From Oppiella nova (lineage: Eukaryota; Arthropoda; Arachnida; Sarcoptiformes; Oppiidae), in NCBI GenBank assembly GCA_905397405.1, contig CAJPVJ010000832.1:1-20120 (forward strand): a stretch of 20,120 bases of DNA, given 5' to 3'. A program made the position numbers and the translations under genes. Positions 1 to 8,456 of this stretch are shown here, piece by piece (within the stretch, counting starts at the first letter, position 1; every line of letters begins with the position of its first letter). The notes beneath the pieces are model-generated. The model had not been told where the DNA came from, did no database searches, and saw only the letters and a program-made list of their open reading frames with translations.

Positions 1-1790
1 GAGACGCCGATGCATTGGCGTCGTCTGGACTTCGCCTCTTTTACAAAGTCGATGGCGTTATGAAGTGCGTCTGTTGTCGATGTTTGCTCCCTGAAGCCGA
101 ACTGACGCTGACTCCAAGAGTTTGTGTGTTGGGCGTCGTATGTGAGGCGTCGGGTTAAGAGTTTCTCTAAAACCTTTCCGAAGATTGGTAGGAGTCCGAT
201 AGGCCGATATGACGCGAGATCTTTATAGTCTGTTTTGTTTGGTTTTGGGAGAATCTTGACATGTGCCACTTTCCATGGCGTCGGGAAGTGTCCGGTTTGA
301 AGGCATCTGTTGACTAGTTGTGTGAAGAATGACGCATATTTCTTTGTGAAGTGAAGGCATATATCAGACGTCAAGTTGTCGACGCCGGGTGCTCTGTTTG
401 GATTCATAGTGATAAGACATTCAATCACTTCATCTACGGTGAACAGTGGCTCATCTCCAGAGTCAGGCGTCAAATCTGTCCTTTGACGCAATGTCGTGTG
501 TTTGATGTTTGTGTCGTTATCGTCGTCAGGGTAAAAGTGATTGAGTAGAGCGTCAGCTGTCTCTTTGGCCGATATGGTGAAGCTGGCGCCGCATCTGAGC
601 GTCGATGGCGGCCGTTGTGTTGGGGCGTCTTTTATGAGTCTGTTGGTAAGAGACCACACATCCTCTTTTCCCTGCTTGTTGCAAAACTCTCTGAAGTTAT
701 GCGTCGACGCTTTCCTAAGGGCTTTCGCGTAGGCGGCTTTCGCATATTGCAAATTTTTAATGTCTTCAGTGATGTCGAGTCGTCTCTTCTTACGGTCGCT
801 GAGTCTGTGGTGAAGGCGTACCGTGCATCTCTTGAGGCGTTCAAGAGCGTCAGTCCACCAGGGGTTGTAGGGTTTGGTGCGTCCGCGGAGTCTCATTGAC
901 GCGAAGCAGGCTTTCCTTATTACGTCAGTCATACGGTTCACTATTGTGTCGAGATTTCGTGAATCGGCGTCCGAGATATCTTCACTTAATAATTCTGACT
1001 CATTCATTGTTTGCGTCAGCGCTGCGTCGAACTTACTCCAATCGGCTGTTTTGTTGTTGAACAGATATGTTGACGCTCTCTTAGTATTATCTGTAGTTTG
1101 CGTCTGTATTGCAATGTCGTATGTTATGGCGTTATGATCAGATGTTGGGCAGATTTCGGCGTCAACCTTCCAGTTTTTAATTAAGTCGACGATTCTGTCA
1201 GACGCGAAAGTCACGTCAACGATTGATGCGCAATAGATGCCATGTCTGATTGCCTCGAATGTTGGAGTCGCTCCGTTGTTGCAGACCTCAAGATTGAATG
1301 CAGACGCCATGTTAACGAACTCGTCACCGCGGGAATCGGCGTCGTCGCAACCCCAGAGTTGATTGCGTCCGTTGATATCGCCGCCAATTATGATGTGTGA
1401 GCCACGCGTCTCATGGAGTAATTTGTTTATTGCGTCCATTGTGTTAGAAGCGTCAGCGTCGGGCTCAACATAAGCCGAAGCAACGTATAGCCTACGCTGA
1501 CCGAAACTGATCTCAATCACTGAGAGGTTTTGCGTCGAGAGTTGAGAGATGCCCAATGCGTTTCCGCGACCCTGTCTGACCATTACACAGGCCTTCACTC
1601 GCTCTGTGGATGAGAATTGATGGATGTCTACGCCTTGGATTTGATGGACGCCAGGACCGCGTCCAACGTATGGCTCACTGATTAAAGCAATTGTATTGTC
1701 TGTCGAGAGGAAATGTTTGATGAGTTCGTGTTGGGACGCCATGCATCGATTCACGTTGGCTTGGATGACGCGGAGTGGTTTAGTATCCAT
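1..1790 (-). CDS. Copy A ORF2, 5' part: non-LTR retrotransposon endonuclease-reverse transcriptase (cut by window edge)
   Basis: This is the N-terminal ~596 codons of the replicase of a telomere-associated non-LTR retrotransposon. It starts at ATG 1790, overlaps the end of ORF1, and stays open to the left edge. Visible parts are the APE-type endonuclease (SEPYVGRG, GGDINGRNQLWG, TSDHNAI), the linker, and the start of the reverse transcriptase (RAPGVDNLTSDI, ILPKPNKTDYKDLASYRPIG, SQRQFGFREQTSTTDAL). The catalytic RT motif A lies just outside the window. I read no stop in the stretches I translated. Its length matches copy B exactly (constant offset of 5234 nt). Identity to B is very high at 1-411 and 1608-1790 but clearly lower between. 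That middle block instead resembles copy E, so A is a mosaic or a different subfamily. ORF1 of the same copy is frameshifted. Confidence 0.85.
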   Translation of the reverse strand, partial: MDTKPLRVIQANVNRCMASQHELIKHFLSTDNTIALISEPYVGRGPGVHQIQGVDIHQFSSTERVKACVMVRQGRGNALGISQLSTQNLSVIEISFGQRRLYVASAYVEPDADASNTMDAINKLLHETRGSHIIIGGDINGRNQLWGCDDADSRGDEFVNMASAFNLEVCNNGATPTFEAIRHGIYCASIVDVTFASDRIVDLIKNWKVDAEICPTSDHNAITYDIAIQTQTTDNTKRASTYLFNNKTADWSKFDAALTQTMNESELLSEDISDADSRNLDTIVNRMTDVIRKACFASMRLRGRTKPYNPWWTDALERLKRCTVRLHHRLSDRKKRRLDITEDIKNLQYAKAAYAKALRKASTHNFREFCNKQGKEDVWSLTNRLIKDAPTQRPPSTLRCGASFTISAKETADALLNHFYPDDDNDTNIKHTTLRQRTDLTPDSGDEPLFTVDEVIECLITMNPNRAPGVDNLTSDICLHFTKKYASFFTQLVNRCLQTGHFPTPWKVAHVKILPKPNKTDYKDLASYRPIGLLPIFGKVLEKLLTRRLTYDAQHTNSWSQRQFGFREQTSTTDALHNAIDFVKEAKSRRRQCIGV

Positions 1791-2965
1791 AGTCGACGCG
1801 TTCGGTGATTCGCTTTTGTAATGCTTTGATGCGGGGGCACTGTTTCGCTGAAGTCGCGCTATGGGCGTCGCTGACGCTGGTGTTGTTCTTCACGTTATGT
1901 TGATGGCAGTTATAACAACGCACCTTTGAGGCGTCGTCCTTGTGTGTGCAGTCCTTGAAGGCGTGGGCGTCAGATGCGCAATGCGAACAGGGTTCGACGC
2001 TTGACTGACACTTGGCTTTTGTGTGTCCGAATTGTAGGCACTTATAGCACTGAACAAATGGTGAGAAATCACTGACGTGGACGCGCTGGTGGTCGACGTT
2101 GACGCGGATGATAGATAGAAGGGCGAGACGAATAGCAGGCGTCACTTCGATAACAGCATTGAATAGGTTTGTATTCCTATTATTCCTCAAGAAACACTCT
2201 TATGTCTGTATAAGTAGTGATTGACGCTTTAACTGATGGATTCTGTTCTTGTATTAGTTGGGAAAGTTCGTCGCGTCCGGTGGTGTTGTGGATACCCTTT
2301 AGTATCATCATTGGGCGTCTGCGTCGGGCTTCTTCCGCTTTGAGTGATGAAACTGCCTTTAGTTTGTTGAGCGTCTTCTCGCGTTGATTGGCGTCATCAA
2401 ACTCAATCCTGATCTTGTTGTTGGAAATGTTTTGGACGCGTGCCGGTGCGAAGGTGTCCTCTTTGAAGCTGACGCTCTTTCTCCAAGCGTCCAGCACTTC
2501 GGGGTGCTTGTGATTGGTATCGTTGGAGGAGATGACAATTGCTGGGCGAGTCACAGGCGTCTTGATACGCGTCACAGCCTTTGACGCAGCGGACGCGTAA
2601 GACGTCGGGGCATTGCTTGAGATGTTGAAGTCTTGTCTGAGCTGTGCTATCTCATCCTTTATGCTTGAGAGAAGATCGGTGGCGTTGATGTTGGAGACGA
2701 CAGTTTGGGCGTCCATTACGGTTGAGATGTTAGCGGTGGCGTCAGTGATGGCTTGCGTTAGAGATAGGATCTCTTGCTTGTCTGTGGTTGTGACGCTTTT
2801 GTTGCGTTTGAGGGCGTCGTTAATGCGCTTTGCCAGCGAACCAATGTGTTTGGCTAAAGCGTCTGCCGATAGGTCCGTCGGCATTCTGATGGGAGTTGTC
2901 GGCGGGGGCACCTTCGATGAGGAGCCCTTCGCTCTAGTTTTCGCTGCGGATGATTGTTGAGACAT
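1780..2965 (-). pseudogene. Copy A ORF1: zinc-knuckle nucleic-acid-binding protein, frameshifted
   Basis: ORF1 proteins of these retrotransposons bind the element RNA into a ribonucleoprotein and act as chaperones; telomere-specific elements use them for telomere localisation (family knowledge). The start is taken as ATG 2965 (MSQQ), because the frame is open upstream only through a TTG codon. The first part is readable from 2965 to a stop at 2180. The second part continues in another frame from about 2196 to 1780 and carries two CCHC knuckles (C-x2-C-x4-H-x4-C, starting CYKC and CSHC) and a third, degenerate one (CYNC). The break is a 2-nt loss near 2195 relative to copy B, which reads through the same place. 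A Pro/Ser/Lys-rich N-terminus and a helical middle precede the knuckles. Otherwise A is close to B, so the lesion looks recent. Confidence 0.85.
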
Positions 2966-3063
2966 TCCAAAAGTGTTAAGTCCAGATGGCGTCCAAAACC
3001 GCGTCGGGAGCAAAAAGGCGTCGGGAGCTCAAGTGCACTCGTCGACTGCTGACGAGCGAATAA
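2966..3063 (-). other. Copy A 5' leader with terminal hairpin
   Basis: About 98 nt separate the ORF1 ATG from the telomere repeats. The outer end contains an inverted repeat, ctcgtc (3038-3043) and gacgag (3051-3056), with a 7-nt loop, and the same hairpin is present in copy B. The leader also carries several copies of the GACGC/GCGTC pentamer outside any coding frame. Some R1/I-type elements have promoters inside their 5' leader. I cannot identify one here. Confidence 0.6.
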
Positions 3064-3112
3064 TAGGTTAGGTTAGGTTAGGTTAGGTTAGGTTAGGTTA
3101 GGTTAGGTTAGG
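3064..3112 (+). repeat. TTAGG telomeric tract 1
   Basis: About ten uninterrupted TTAGG units, the standard arthropod telomere repeat, lie with the G-rich strand on plus. The left side touches the 5' end of copy A and the right side runs directly into the T7 (poly(A) on minus) of copy B. The perfect units suggest recent telomerase addition or strong homogenisation. Confidence 0.97.
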
Positions 3113-3376
3113 TTTTTTTCCTTGGGCCAACGGTAAGGAGACTGACCCCCTACTGATGGTAAATTTATTTGAATTCTGAAGAATTGCATACAAATAATAT
3201 AATAATAGAAGTAAATAAAATGATAACTAAATAAGTCGTATATATGGCGTCGCGTCAATCGTTATATAAATTACTGAATTCAATTAAATAAAATGAAGAT
3301 TGAGTTATGACGCTTGCTAATGGATACAGGCGTCAGGCGCATCGTTGAGGTGTTTTGATGGTTTAGTTTCGGATTC
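3113..3376 (-). other. Copy B 3' UTR and poly(A) tail
   Basis: After the ORF2 stop, about 257 nt lead to a short A tail (T7 at 3113-3119 on plus). A polyadenylation signal AATAAA (plus-strand tttatt, 3164-3169) lies about 45 nt before the tail. The last ~35 nt are well conserved with copy D and can form a small G/C stem (better in D at 8516-8531: GGGG-loop-CCCC). Such a structure could be the RT recognition element, but that is inference. GACGC/GCGTC pentamers occur here too (for example 3247-3257 and 3309-3335). Confidence 0.75.
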
Positions 3377-6300
3377 CTATGCGTTGAATGCCTTAAGTGT
3401 TCTTATTACTTCCTTCGTGAAGTCCTCAAAGCATTTAAGTGATTCGGTGTCGTGTGACGCCAGGTTGAATGGCGTCACGTTTTGAAGAGAGCATAATGAG
3501 GTATAGTAATGGCGTTGAATCGAGTATTTGGGGCACACTTTAAAGAGATGTTCTATAGTTTGTGGAGAGGCGTCATCGCATGGACAGTTTGCGTCGTTGC
3601 AGATCTTGAATCTTTGCAGATAGCTTTTGTTAAAGCCATGGCCGGTGAGTACCTGCGTCATCTCAAATGACGCGTCGGATGTGTTGACTAAGCGTCTGAC
3701 GTCCTCCAGGTTTGGCAGCCAGTAGCGCGTCCCGGAGCCCTGGATTGCGTTCTCGTATTCTGACGCCCATTCCGACCAGACTTGTTCTCTTATTATACGC
3801 TTTGCGAGACTTATGGGGAACGAGTTGTAAGCATATGCGCTGTGTTTGGTTGCAGCGTCTTTCGCGGCGGCGTCTGCCGCCTCGTTGCCAGTGACTCCAA
3901 TGTGAGCCTTGACCCACACGAGTCTGATTGTATGATATCTTGAGACGCTTTCGAGGCTTTTGTGGATTGACGCTACTAGTGGGTTGCTGTTTGAAGGGCT
4001 TTCAATTGCATTTATTGAGGATCTGCTGTCTGAGTATATGGTCGCGTCAGTCTTGAGGTTGGCGTCAGCCCAGTCCAGTGCTTGTGTCAGTGCTAATAGT
4101 TCGGCCTGGAATACAGAACAGCTACTGTTTAGCCTGTATTTTCTTGTGATGATTCTGTTGTTTGGCAGGTATATAACGACTGACGCTCCGACTTCGCCTG
4201 TCTCTAGTTTGCTGCCGTCTGTATAGATATTTGTTTGTGATGCGAGGGCGTCGGCGTCTAATTGGGTGTTTGCTTCGTTATGGGTGAATATGCGCCTCCT
4301 GCTGGGATGCTGCCGCTCTTCTGGTCGAATGCGTCGTTCCAGTGTTATGTCATCGGGAAGTGTGGGGCAGACGCCTGTCCGCTTGACGCAATCAATTTCC
4401 TGTACTTCACGGATTTTAAGATGTAGGGGAACAAACTGTGCTAATGCTGACGCTGAAACTGCAGAGACGGTGTGGAAGCCGCGGATGGCTCTGATAGCAA
4501 AGGTTCGCTGAAACGAGCGCAGAAGTCTTTTGGGACCCGGGCGCTGAGCTGCGTCACCCCACACTCCTGCCGCGTAAGTGATTGTTGGTTCAATTACTTG
4601 TCTGTAAATTGTGGTGACGTTTTCCGGGTGGACGCCCCAGGTTGGACGCACAAACTTGCACAAGTTTTTGAAAACGCGTGACGCCTTCTGTATTGCGTGT
4701 TTGACGTGGGCCATGAACGACAAGTTCTTGTCAATGATGACGCCGAGGAGTTTGATGTTGTCTTCAAATTCAATGGAGACGCCGTTAATAGCGATGTTTG
4801 CCGCTCTTGACGCTGGTGTAAATGCGATAGCTTGGGTTTTCGTTGGACTGAACGCCAGTTTGACGCTCTCTCCCCATTCAACGATTGTCTTTAGTGCTCT
4901 GTTGGTGATATCTTGAGTATCATTGACGCTCTTTCCGCTGACAAGCAACAGGACGTCGTCAGCAAATGCCTGAATATGGCATCCATCAGGGAGTGGCGTC
5001 TCAAGGAGTTCGTCAAGAATTAGATTCCAGAACGTCGGACCGCAGACAGAGCCTTGGACGCAGCCTTTTGTCATTTTCTTGTCGGCCGTGGAGTCTCCAT
5101 AGTTTAGTGTCACAGTGCGTCCGTTGATATAACTTGTGATGAGTTTGAAGATATTTTGCGGGCAGTTGGTTTTGCGGAGACGCTCCAGTAACGCAGGCCA
5201 CCATGCGTTATCGAAGGCGGCCTTGATATCGAGTGAGACGCCGATGCATTGGCGTCGTCTGGACTTCGCCTCTTTTACAAGGTCGATGGCGTTATGGAGT
5301 GCGTCTGTGGTGGATGTTTGCTCCCTGAAGCCGAACTGACGCTGACTCCAGGAGTTTGTGTGTTGGGCGTGGTATGTGAGGCGTCGGGTGAAGAGTTTCT
5401 CTAAAACCTTTCCGAAGATTGGTAGGAGTCCGATAGGCCGATATGACGCGAGATCTTTATAGTCTGTTTTGTTTGGTTTTGGGAGAATCTTGACGTGTGC
5501 CACTTTCCATGGCGTCGGGAAATGTCCGGTTTGAAGGCATCTGTTGACTAGTTGTGTGAAGAATGACGCATATTTCTTTGTGAAGTGAAGGCATATATCA
5601 GACGTCAAGTTGTCGACGCCGGGTGCTCTGTTTGGATTCATAGTGAGCAGACATTCAATCACTTCGTCTGCGGTGAACGGTGGGTCGTCTTCGGCGTCCG
5701 GCATCAGACACGTCTTTTGACGGAATGTCTTGTGTTTGGTTTGTGTATCCGCGTCATCATCGGGATAGAAGTGTTCCAATAGAGCGTCAGCTGTTTCTTT
5801 GGCTGTTGTCGTGAAGCTGGCGCCGTATCTGAGCGTCGATGGTGGGCGTTGGGTCGGCGCGTCTTTGATGAGTCTGTTAGTCAACGACCACACGTCCTCT
5901 TTCCCTTGTTTATTGCAAAACGCTCTGAAGTTATGCGTCGACGCTTTGCGAAGGGCTTTAGCGTAAGCCGCCTTCGCGTACTGCAAATTAATGGCGTCTT
6001 CAGTGATGTCGAGTTGCCTCGCTTTCCGATCGCTGAGCCTGTGATGTAGGCGTAAGACGCATCTCTTGAGGCGTTCGAGAGCGTCAGTCCACCATGGGTT
6101 ATATGGTTTTACGCGTCCCCGGAGTCTCATTGACGCAAAACAGGCACTTCTTATCGCGTCAGTCATTCCGGCCACTATGGTGTCGAGATTGTGTGCGTCG
6201 GCGTCTAATATGTTAGAGTTTAGAATTCCCGATTCACTAATTTTGAGCGTCAGCGCTGCGTCGAACTGACTCCAGTCAGCGGTTTTGTTGTTAAACAGAT

Positions 6301-7024
6301 ATGTTGACGCCCTCTTTGTTTGTTGACTGTTGTGTGACTGCGTTTCTAACTCGAAAGCAATGGCATTATGATCTGATGAGGGGCAAATGTCGGCGTCAAC
6401 TCTCCAGTTTTTGATTGAGTCGACGATTCTGTCGGAGGCTAGCGTCACGTCAACAATTGAAGAGCAGTAAATTCCGTGTCTGATTGCCTCGAATGTTGGA
6501 GTTTTGCCAGAGTTACAAGCGTCCAGATTGAATGCTGACGCTATGTTCGCAATCTCTTCCCCACGGGAGTCCGCGTCATCACAACCCCAGAGTTGGTTTC
6601 GTCCATTGAAGTCGCCACCGATTATGATTTGTGAACCGCGTGTCTCATGTAGTAGTTTGTTTAGAGCGTCAAATGTATTCGCGTCATCGTTGTCGGGCTC
6701 TACATAAGTTGACGCTATGTATAGCCTTCGCTGACCGACCCTGAGTTGGATCACCGACAGGTTTGGCGTCGACAGTTGGGAGATGCCTAGTGCGCTGACG
6801 CGTCCCTGTTTGACCATGACGCAGGCCTTAACCCTATTTGTTGATGAGAATTGATGGATGTCGACGCCTTGGATTTGATGGACGCCAGGACCGCGTCCAA
6901 CGTATGGCTCACTGATTAAAGCAATTGTATTGTCTGTTGAGAGGAAATGTCTGATAAGTTCATGTTGAGACGCCATGCATCGGTTCACGTTGGCTTGAAT
7001 GACGCGGAGTGGTTTAGTATCCAT
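3377..7024 (-). CDS. Copy B ORF2: APE endonuclease, reverse transcriptase and RNase H (intact, 1215 aa)
   Basis: This replicase nicks the target and reverse-transcribes element RNA from the nick (target-primed reverse transcription). The APE-like endonuclease covers about residues 5-225: ANVNR at 11-15, SEPYVGRG near 38, GGDFNGRNQLWG near 136, SSDHNAI near 216. The reverse transcriptase covers about 455-790: RPIGLLPIFGKVLEK near 529, motif A SLDIKAAF with Asp599, and motif C AFADD with Asp689 and Asp690. RNase H covers about 930-1060: YTDGS (D936), QAELLAL (E975), YSDSR (D998), NEAADAAAK (D1051). A C-terminal zinc motif CPC-x9-H-x4-C spans about 1147-1164. The start ATG sits in ATGGATACTAA, overlapping the ORF1 stop by 11 nt, so translation probably depends on termination and reinitiation. 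No stops or shifts are seen. Assignment is firm; exact clade is open. Confidence 0.95.
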   Translation of the reverse strand: MDTKPLRVIQANVNRCMASQHELIRHFLSTDNTIALISEPYVGRGPGVHQIQGVDIHQFSSTNRVKACVMVKQGRVSALGISQLSTPNLSVIQLRVGQRRLYIASTYVEPDNDDANTFDALNKLLHETRGSQIIIGGDFNGRNQLWGCDDADSRGEEIANIASAFNLDACNSGKTPTFEAIRHGIYCSSIVDVTLASDRIVDSIKNWRVDADICPSSDHNAIAFELETQSHNSQQTKRASTYLFNNKTADWSQFDAALTLKISESGILNSNILDADAHNLDTIVAGMTDAIRSACFASMRLRGRVKPYNPWWTDALERLKRCVLRLHHRLSDRKARQLDITEDAINLQYAKAAYAKALRKASTHNFRAFCNKQGKEDVWSLTNRLIKDAPTQRPPSTLRYGASFTTTAKETADALLEHFYPDDDADTQTKHKTFRQKTCLMPDAEDDPPFTADEVIECLLTMNPNRAPGVDNLTSDICLHFTKKYASFFTQLVNRCLQTGHFPTPWKVAHVKILPKPNKTDYKDLASYRPIGLLPIFGKVLEKLFTRRLTYHAQHTNSWSQRQFGFREQTSTTDALHNAIDLVKEAKSRRRQCIGVSLDIKAAFDNAWWPALLERLRKTNCPQNIFKLITSYINGRTVTLNYGDSTADKKMTKGCVQGSVCGPTFWNLILDELLETPLPDGCHIQAFADDVLLLVSGKSVNDTQDITNRALKTIVEWGESVKLAFSPTKTQAIAFTPASRAANIAINGVSIEFEDNIKLLGVIIDKNLSFMAHVKHAIQKASRVFKNLCKFVRPTWGVHPENVTTIYRQVIEPTITYAAGVWGDAAQRPGPKRLLRSFQRTFAIRAIRGFHTVSAVSASALAQFVPLHLKIREVQEIDCVKRTGVCPTLPDDITLERRIRPEERQHPSRRRIFTHNEANTQLDADALASQTNIYTDGSKLETGEVGASVVIYLPNNRIITRKYRLNSSCSVFQAELLALTQALDWADANLKTDATIYSDSRSSINAIESPSNSNPLVASIHKSLESVSRYHTIRLVWVKAHIGVTGNEAADAAAKDAATKHSAYAYNSFPISLAKRIIREQVWSEWASEYENAIQGSGTRYWLPNLEDVRRLVNTSDASFEMTQVLTGHGFNKSYLQRFKICNDANCPCDDASPQTIEHLFKVCPKYSIQRHYYTSLCSLQNVTPFNLASHDTESLKCFEDFTKEVIRTLKAFNA

Positions 7025-8201
7025 AGTCGACGCGTTCGGTGATTCGCTTTTGTAATGCTTTGATGCGGGGGCACTGTTTCGCTGACGTCGCGCTATGGGC
7101 GTCGCTGACGCTGGTGTTGTTTTTCACGTTATGTTGATGGCAGTTATAACAACGCACTTTTGAGGCGTCGTCCTTGTTTGTGCAGTCCTTGAAGGCGTGG
7201 GCGTCAGATGCGCAGTGCGAACAGGGTTCGACGCTTGACTGACACTTGGATTTTGTGTGTCCGAATTGTAGGCACTTATAGCACTGGACAAATGGTGAGA
7301 AATCACTGACGTGGACGCGCTGGTGGTCGACGTTGACGCGGGTGATAGAAAGGAGGGCGAGACGAATAGCAGGCGTCACTTCTATAACAGCATTGAATAG
7401 GTTTTCATTCCTGTTATTCCTCAAGAAACAGACTCTTATATCTGTATCAGTAGTGATTGACGCTTTAACTGATGGATTCTGTTCTTGTATTAGTTGGGAG
7501 AGTTCTTCGCGTCCGGTGGTGTTGTGGATACCCTTCAGTATCATCATTGGACGTCTGCGTCGCGCTTCTTCAGCTTTGAGAGATGACACTGTCTTTAATT
7601 TGTTGAGCGTCTTCTCGCGTTGATTGGCGTCATCGAACTCAATCCTGATCTTGTTGTTAGAGATATTTTGGACGCGTGCCGGTGCAAAGGTGTCGTCTTT
7701 GAAGCTGACGCTCTTTCTCCAAACGTCTAGCACTTCGGGGTGTTTGTGATTGGTGTCATTGGAGGAGATGACAATTGCAGGGCGAGTCACAGGCGTCTTA
7801 ATACGCGTCGCCGGCTTTGACGCAGCGGACGCGTAAGATGTCGGGCCGTTGTTTGAAGTTGTGAGTTCTTCCCTGAGCTTTGCTATCTCTTCCTTGACGC
7901 TGGAGAGAAGATCGGTGGCGTTGATGTTGGAGACAACAGTTTGGGCGTCCATTACGGTTGAGATGTGAGCGGTGGCGTCAGCGATGGCTAGAGTTAGGGA
8001 TAGGATCTCTTGCTTATCTGTGCTCGTGACGCTTTTATTGCGTTTGAGCGCGTCGTCGATGTGTTTGGCCAACAAGCATATGTGTTTGGCTAAGGCGTCC
8101 GTCAAAGGGTCTGTAGACACTCTTATGAGAGTTGTTGGCGGGGGCACCTTCGATGAAGAGCCCTTCGCTCTAGTCTTGACTGCGGATGATTGTTGAGACA
8201 T
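7014..8201 (-). CDS. Copy B ORF1: zinc-knuckle RNA-binding protein (intact, 395 aa)
   Basis: This is the gag-like RNA-binding partner of the retrotransposon. I choose ATG 8201 (MSQQSSAVKTRAKGSS), giving 395 aa; the frame is open 16 codons further only from a TTG. The N-terminus is basic and Pro/Ser/Thr-rich. A helical stretch follows (DALAKHI to KLREELTTS), which may mediate self-association. Next come a central domain (RPAIVISSND, ARVQNISNNKIRIEFDD, RRPMMILKGIHN) and three cysteine clusters near the C-terminus. Knuckles 1 and 2 fit C-x2-C-x4-H-x4-C; the third begins CYNC and is irregular. The ORF ends ERVDYGY, with its TAA inside the ORF2 start region. This order matches ORF1 proteins of R1/I-type elements. 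Confidence 0.92.
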   Translation of the reverse strand: MSQQSSAVKTRAKGSSSKVPPPTTLIRVSTDPLTDALAKHICLLAKHIDDALKRNKSVTSTDKQEILSLTLAIADATAHISTVMDAQTVVSNINATDLLSSVKEEIAKLREELTTSNNGPTSYASAASKPATRIKTPVTRPAIVISSNDTNHKHPEVLDVWRKSVSFKDDTFAPARVQNISNNKIRIEFDDANQREKTLNKLKTVSSLKAEEARRRRPMMILKGIHNTTGREELSQLIQEQNPSVKASITTDTDIRVCFLRNNRNENLFNAVIEVTPAIRLALLSITRVNVDHQRVHVSDFSPFVQCYKCLQFGHTKSKCQSSVEPCSHCASDAHAFKDCTNKDDASKVRCYNCHQHNVKNNTSVSDAHSATSAKQCPRIKALQKRITERVDYGY

Positions 8202-8297
8202 TTCGGAAATGTTAAGTCCAGATGGCGTCGAAAATCGCGTCGGGAGCAAAAAGGCGTCAGGAGCTCAAGTGCACTCGTCGACTGCTGACGAGCGAAT
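8202..8297 (-). other. Copy B 5' leader with terminal hairpin
   Basis: This 96-nt untranslated leader lies between the telomere tract and ORF1. A hairpin, ctcgtc (8274-8279) and gacgag (8287-8292), lies five bases from the telomere junction, at the same place as in copy A. Four or more GACGC/GCGTC pentamers occur in this short noncoding stretch. The 5' junctions differ by a few bases between copies (cgaataata versus cgaat before TTAGG). Confidence 0.6.
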
Positions 8298-8343
8298 GGT
8301 TAGGTTAGGTTAGGTTAGGTTAGGTTAGGTTAGGTTAGGTTAG
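8298..8343 (+). repeat. TTAGG telomeric tract 2
   Basis: About nine perfect TTAGG units cap the 5' end of copy B. On the right the tract joins an internal point of ORF1 of copy C (ttag|cccttcgctc) with no poly(T), unlike tracts 1 and 3. Two bases (ag) could belong to either side, which suggests a joining or recombination event and not a normal 3'-end insertion. Confidence 0.96.
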
Positions 8344-8456
8344 CCCTTCGCTCTAGTCTTGACTGCGTTGATTGTTGAGACATTCCAAAAAGGTTAAGTC
8401 AAGATGGCGTCGAAAATCGCGTCGGGAGCAAAAAGGCGTCACGAGCTCAACGGTTG
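8344..8456 (-). mobile_element. Copy C: 5' scrap of the retrotransposon (leader and first codons of ORF1)
   Basis: On minus this fragment contains a shortened leader and an ORF1 start at ATG 8383 (cat at 8381-8383), running to the codons for the basic N-terminus before stopping at tract 2. One base is missing soon after the start relative to B, so the frame is lost. The outermost leader including the hairpin is absent (gagctcaa joins cggttgttt). It keeps a 5' region and lacks the whole 3' end, the reverse of usual non-LTR truncation. Confidence 0.85.

Larger units (their letters stand above)
3113..8297 (-). mobile_element. Copy B: complete, apparently intact telomere-associated non-LTR retrotransposon
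   Basis: This is a roughly 5.2-kb element reading on minus: 96-nt leader, ORF1, ORF2, a 3' UTR of about 257 nt and a 7-nt A tail. It is bounded on both sides by TTAGG tracts. Both ORFs are open for their full length and every catalytic motif I looked for is present, so it could be active or was very recently so. APE endonuclease, RT and RNase H in ORF2 place it in the I/R1/Loa-type group of non-LTR elements (family knowledge). The setting recalls the silkworm TRAS and SART elements, which insert into TTAGG repeats, but membership in those families cannot be decided without a tree. As I recall, R1-clade elements generally lack RNase H, so its presence argues for a related but distinct lineage. 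Confidence 0.85.

Noticed and set aside
632-844. Open frames antisense or off-frame to the retrotransposon ORFs
   Set aside because: They lie wholly inside ORF1/ORF2 homology in other frames. The pentamer and good GC content keep several frames open.
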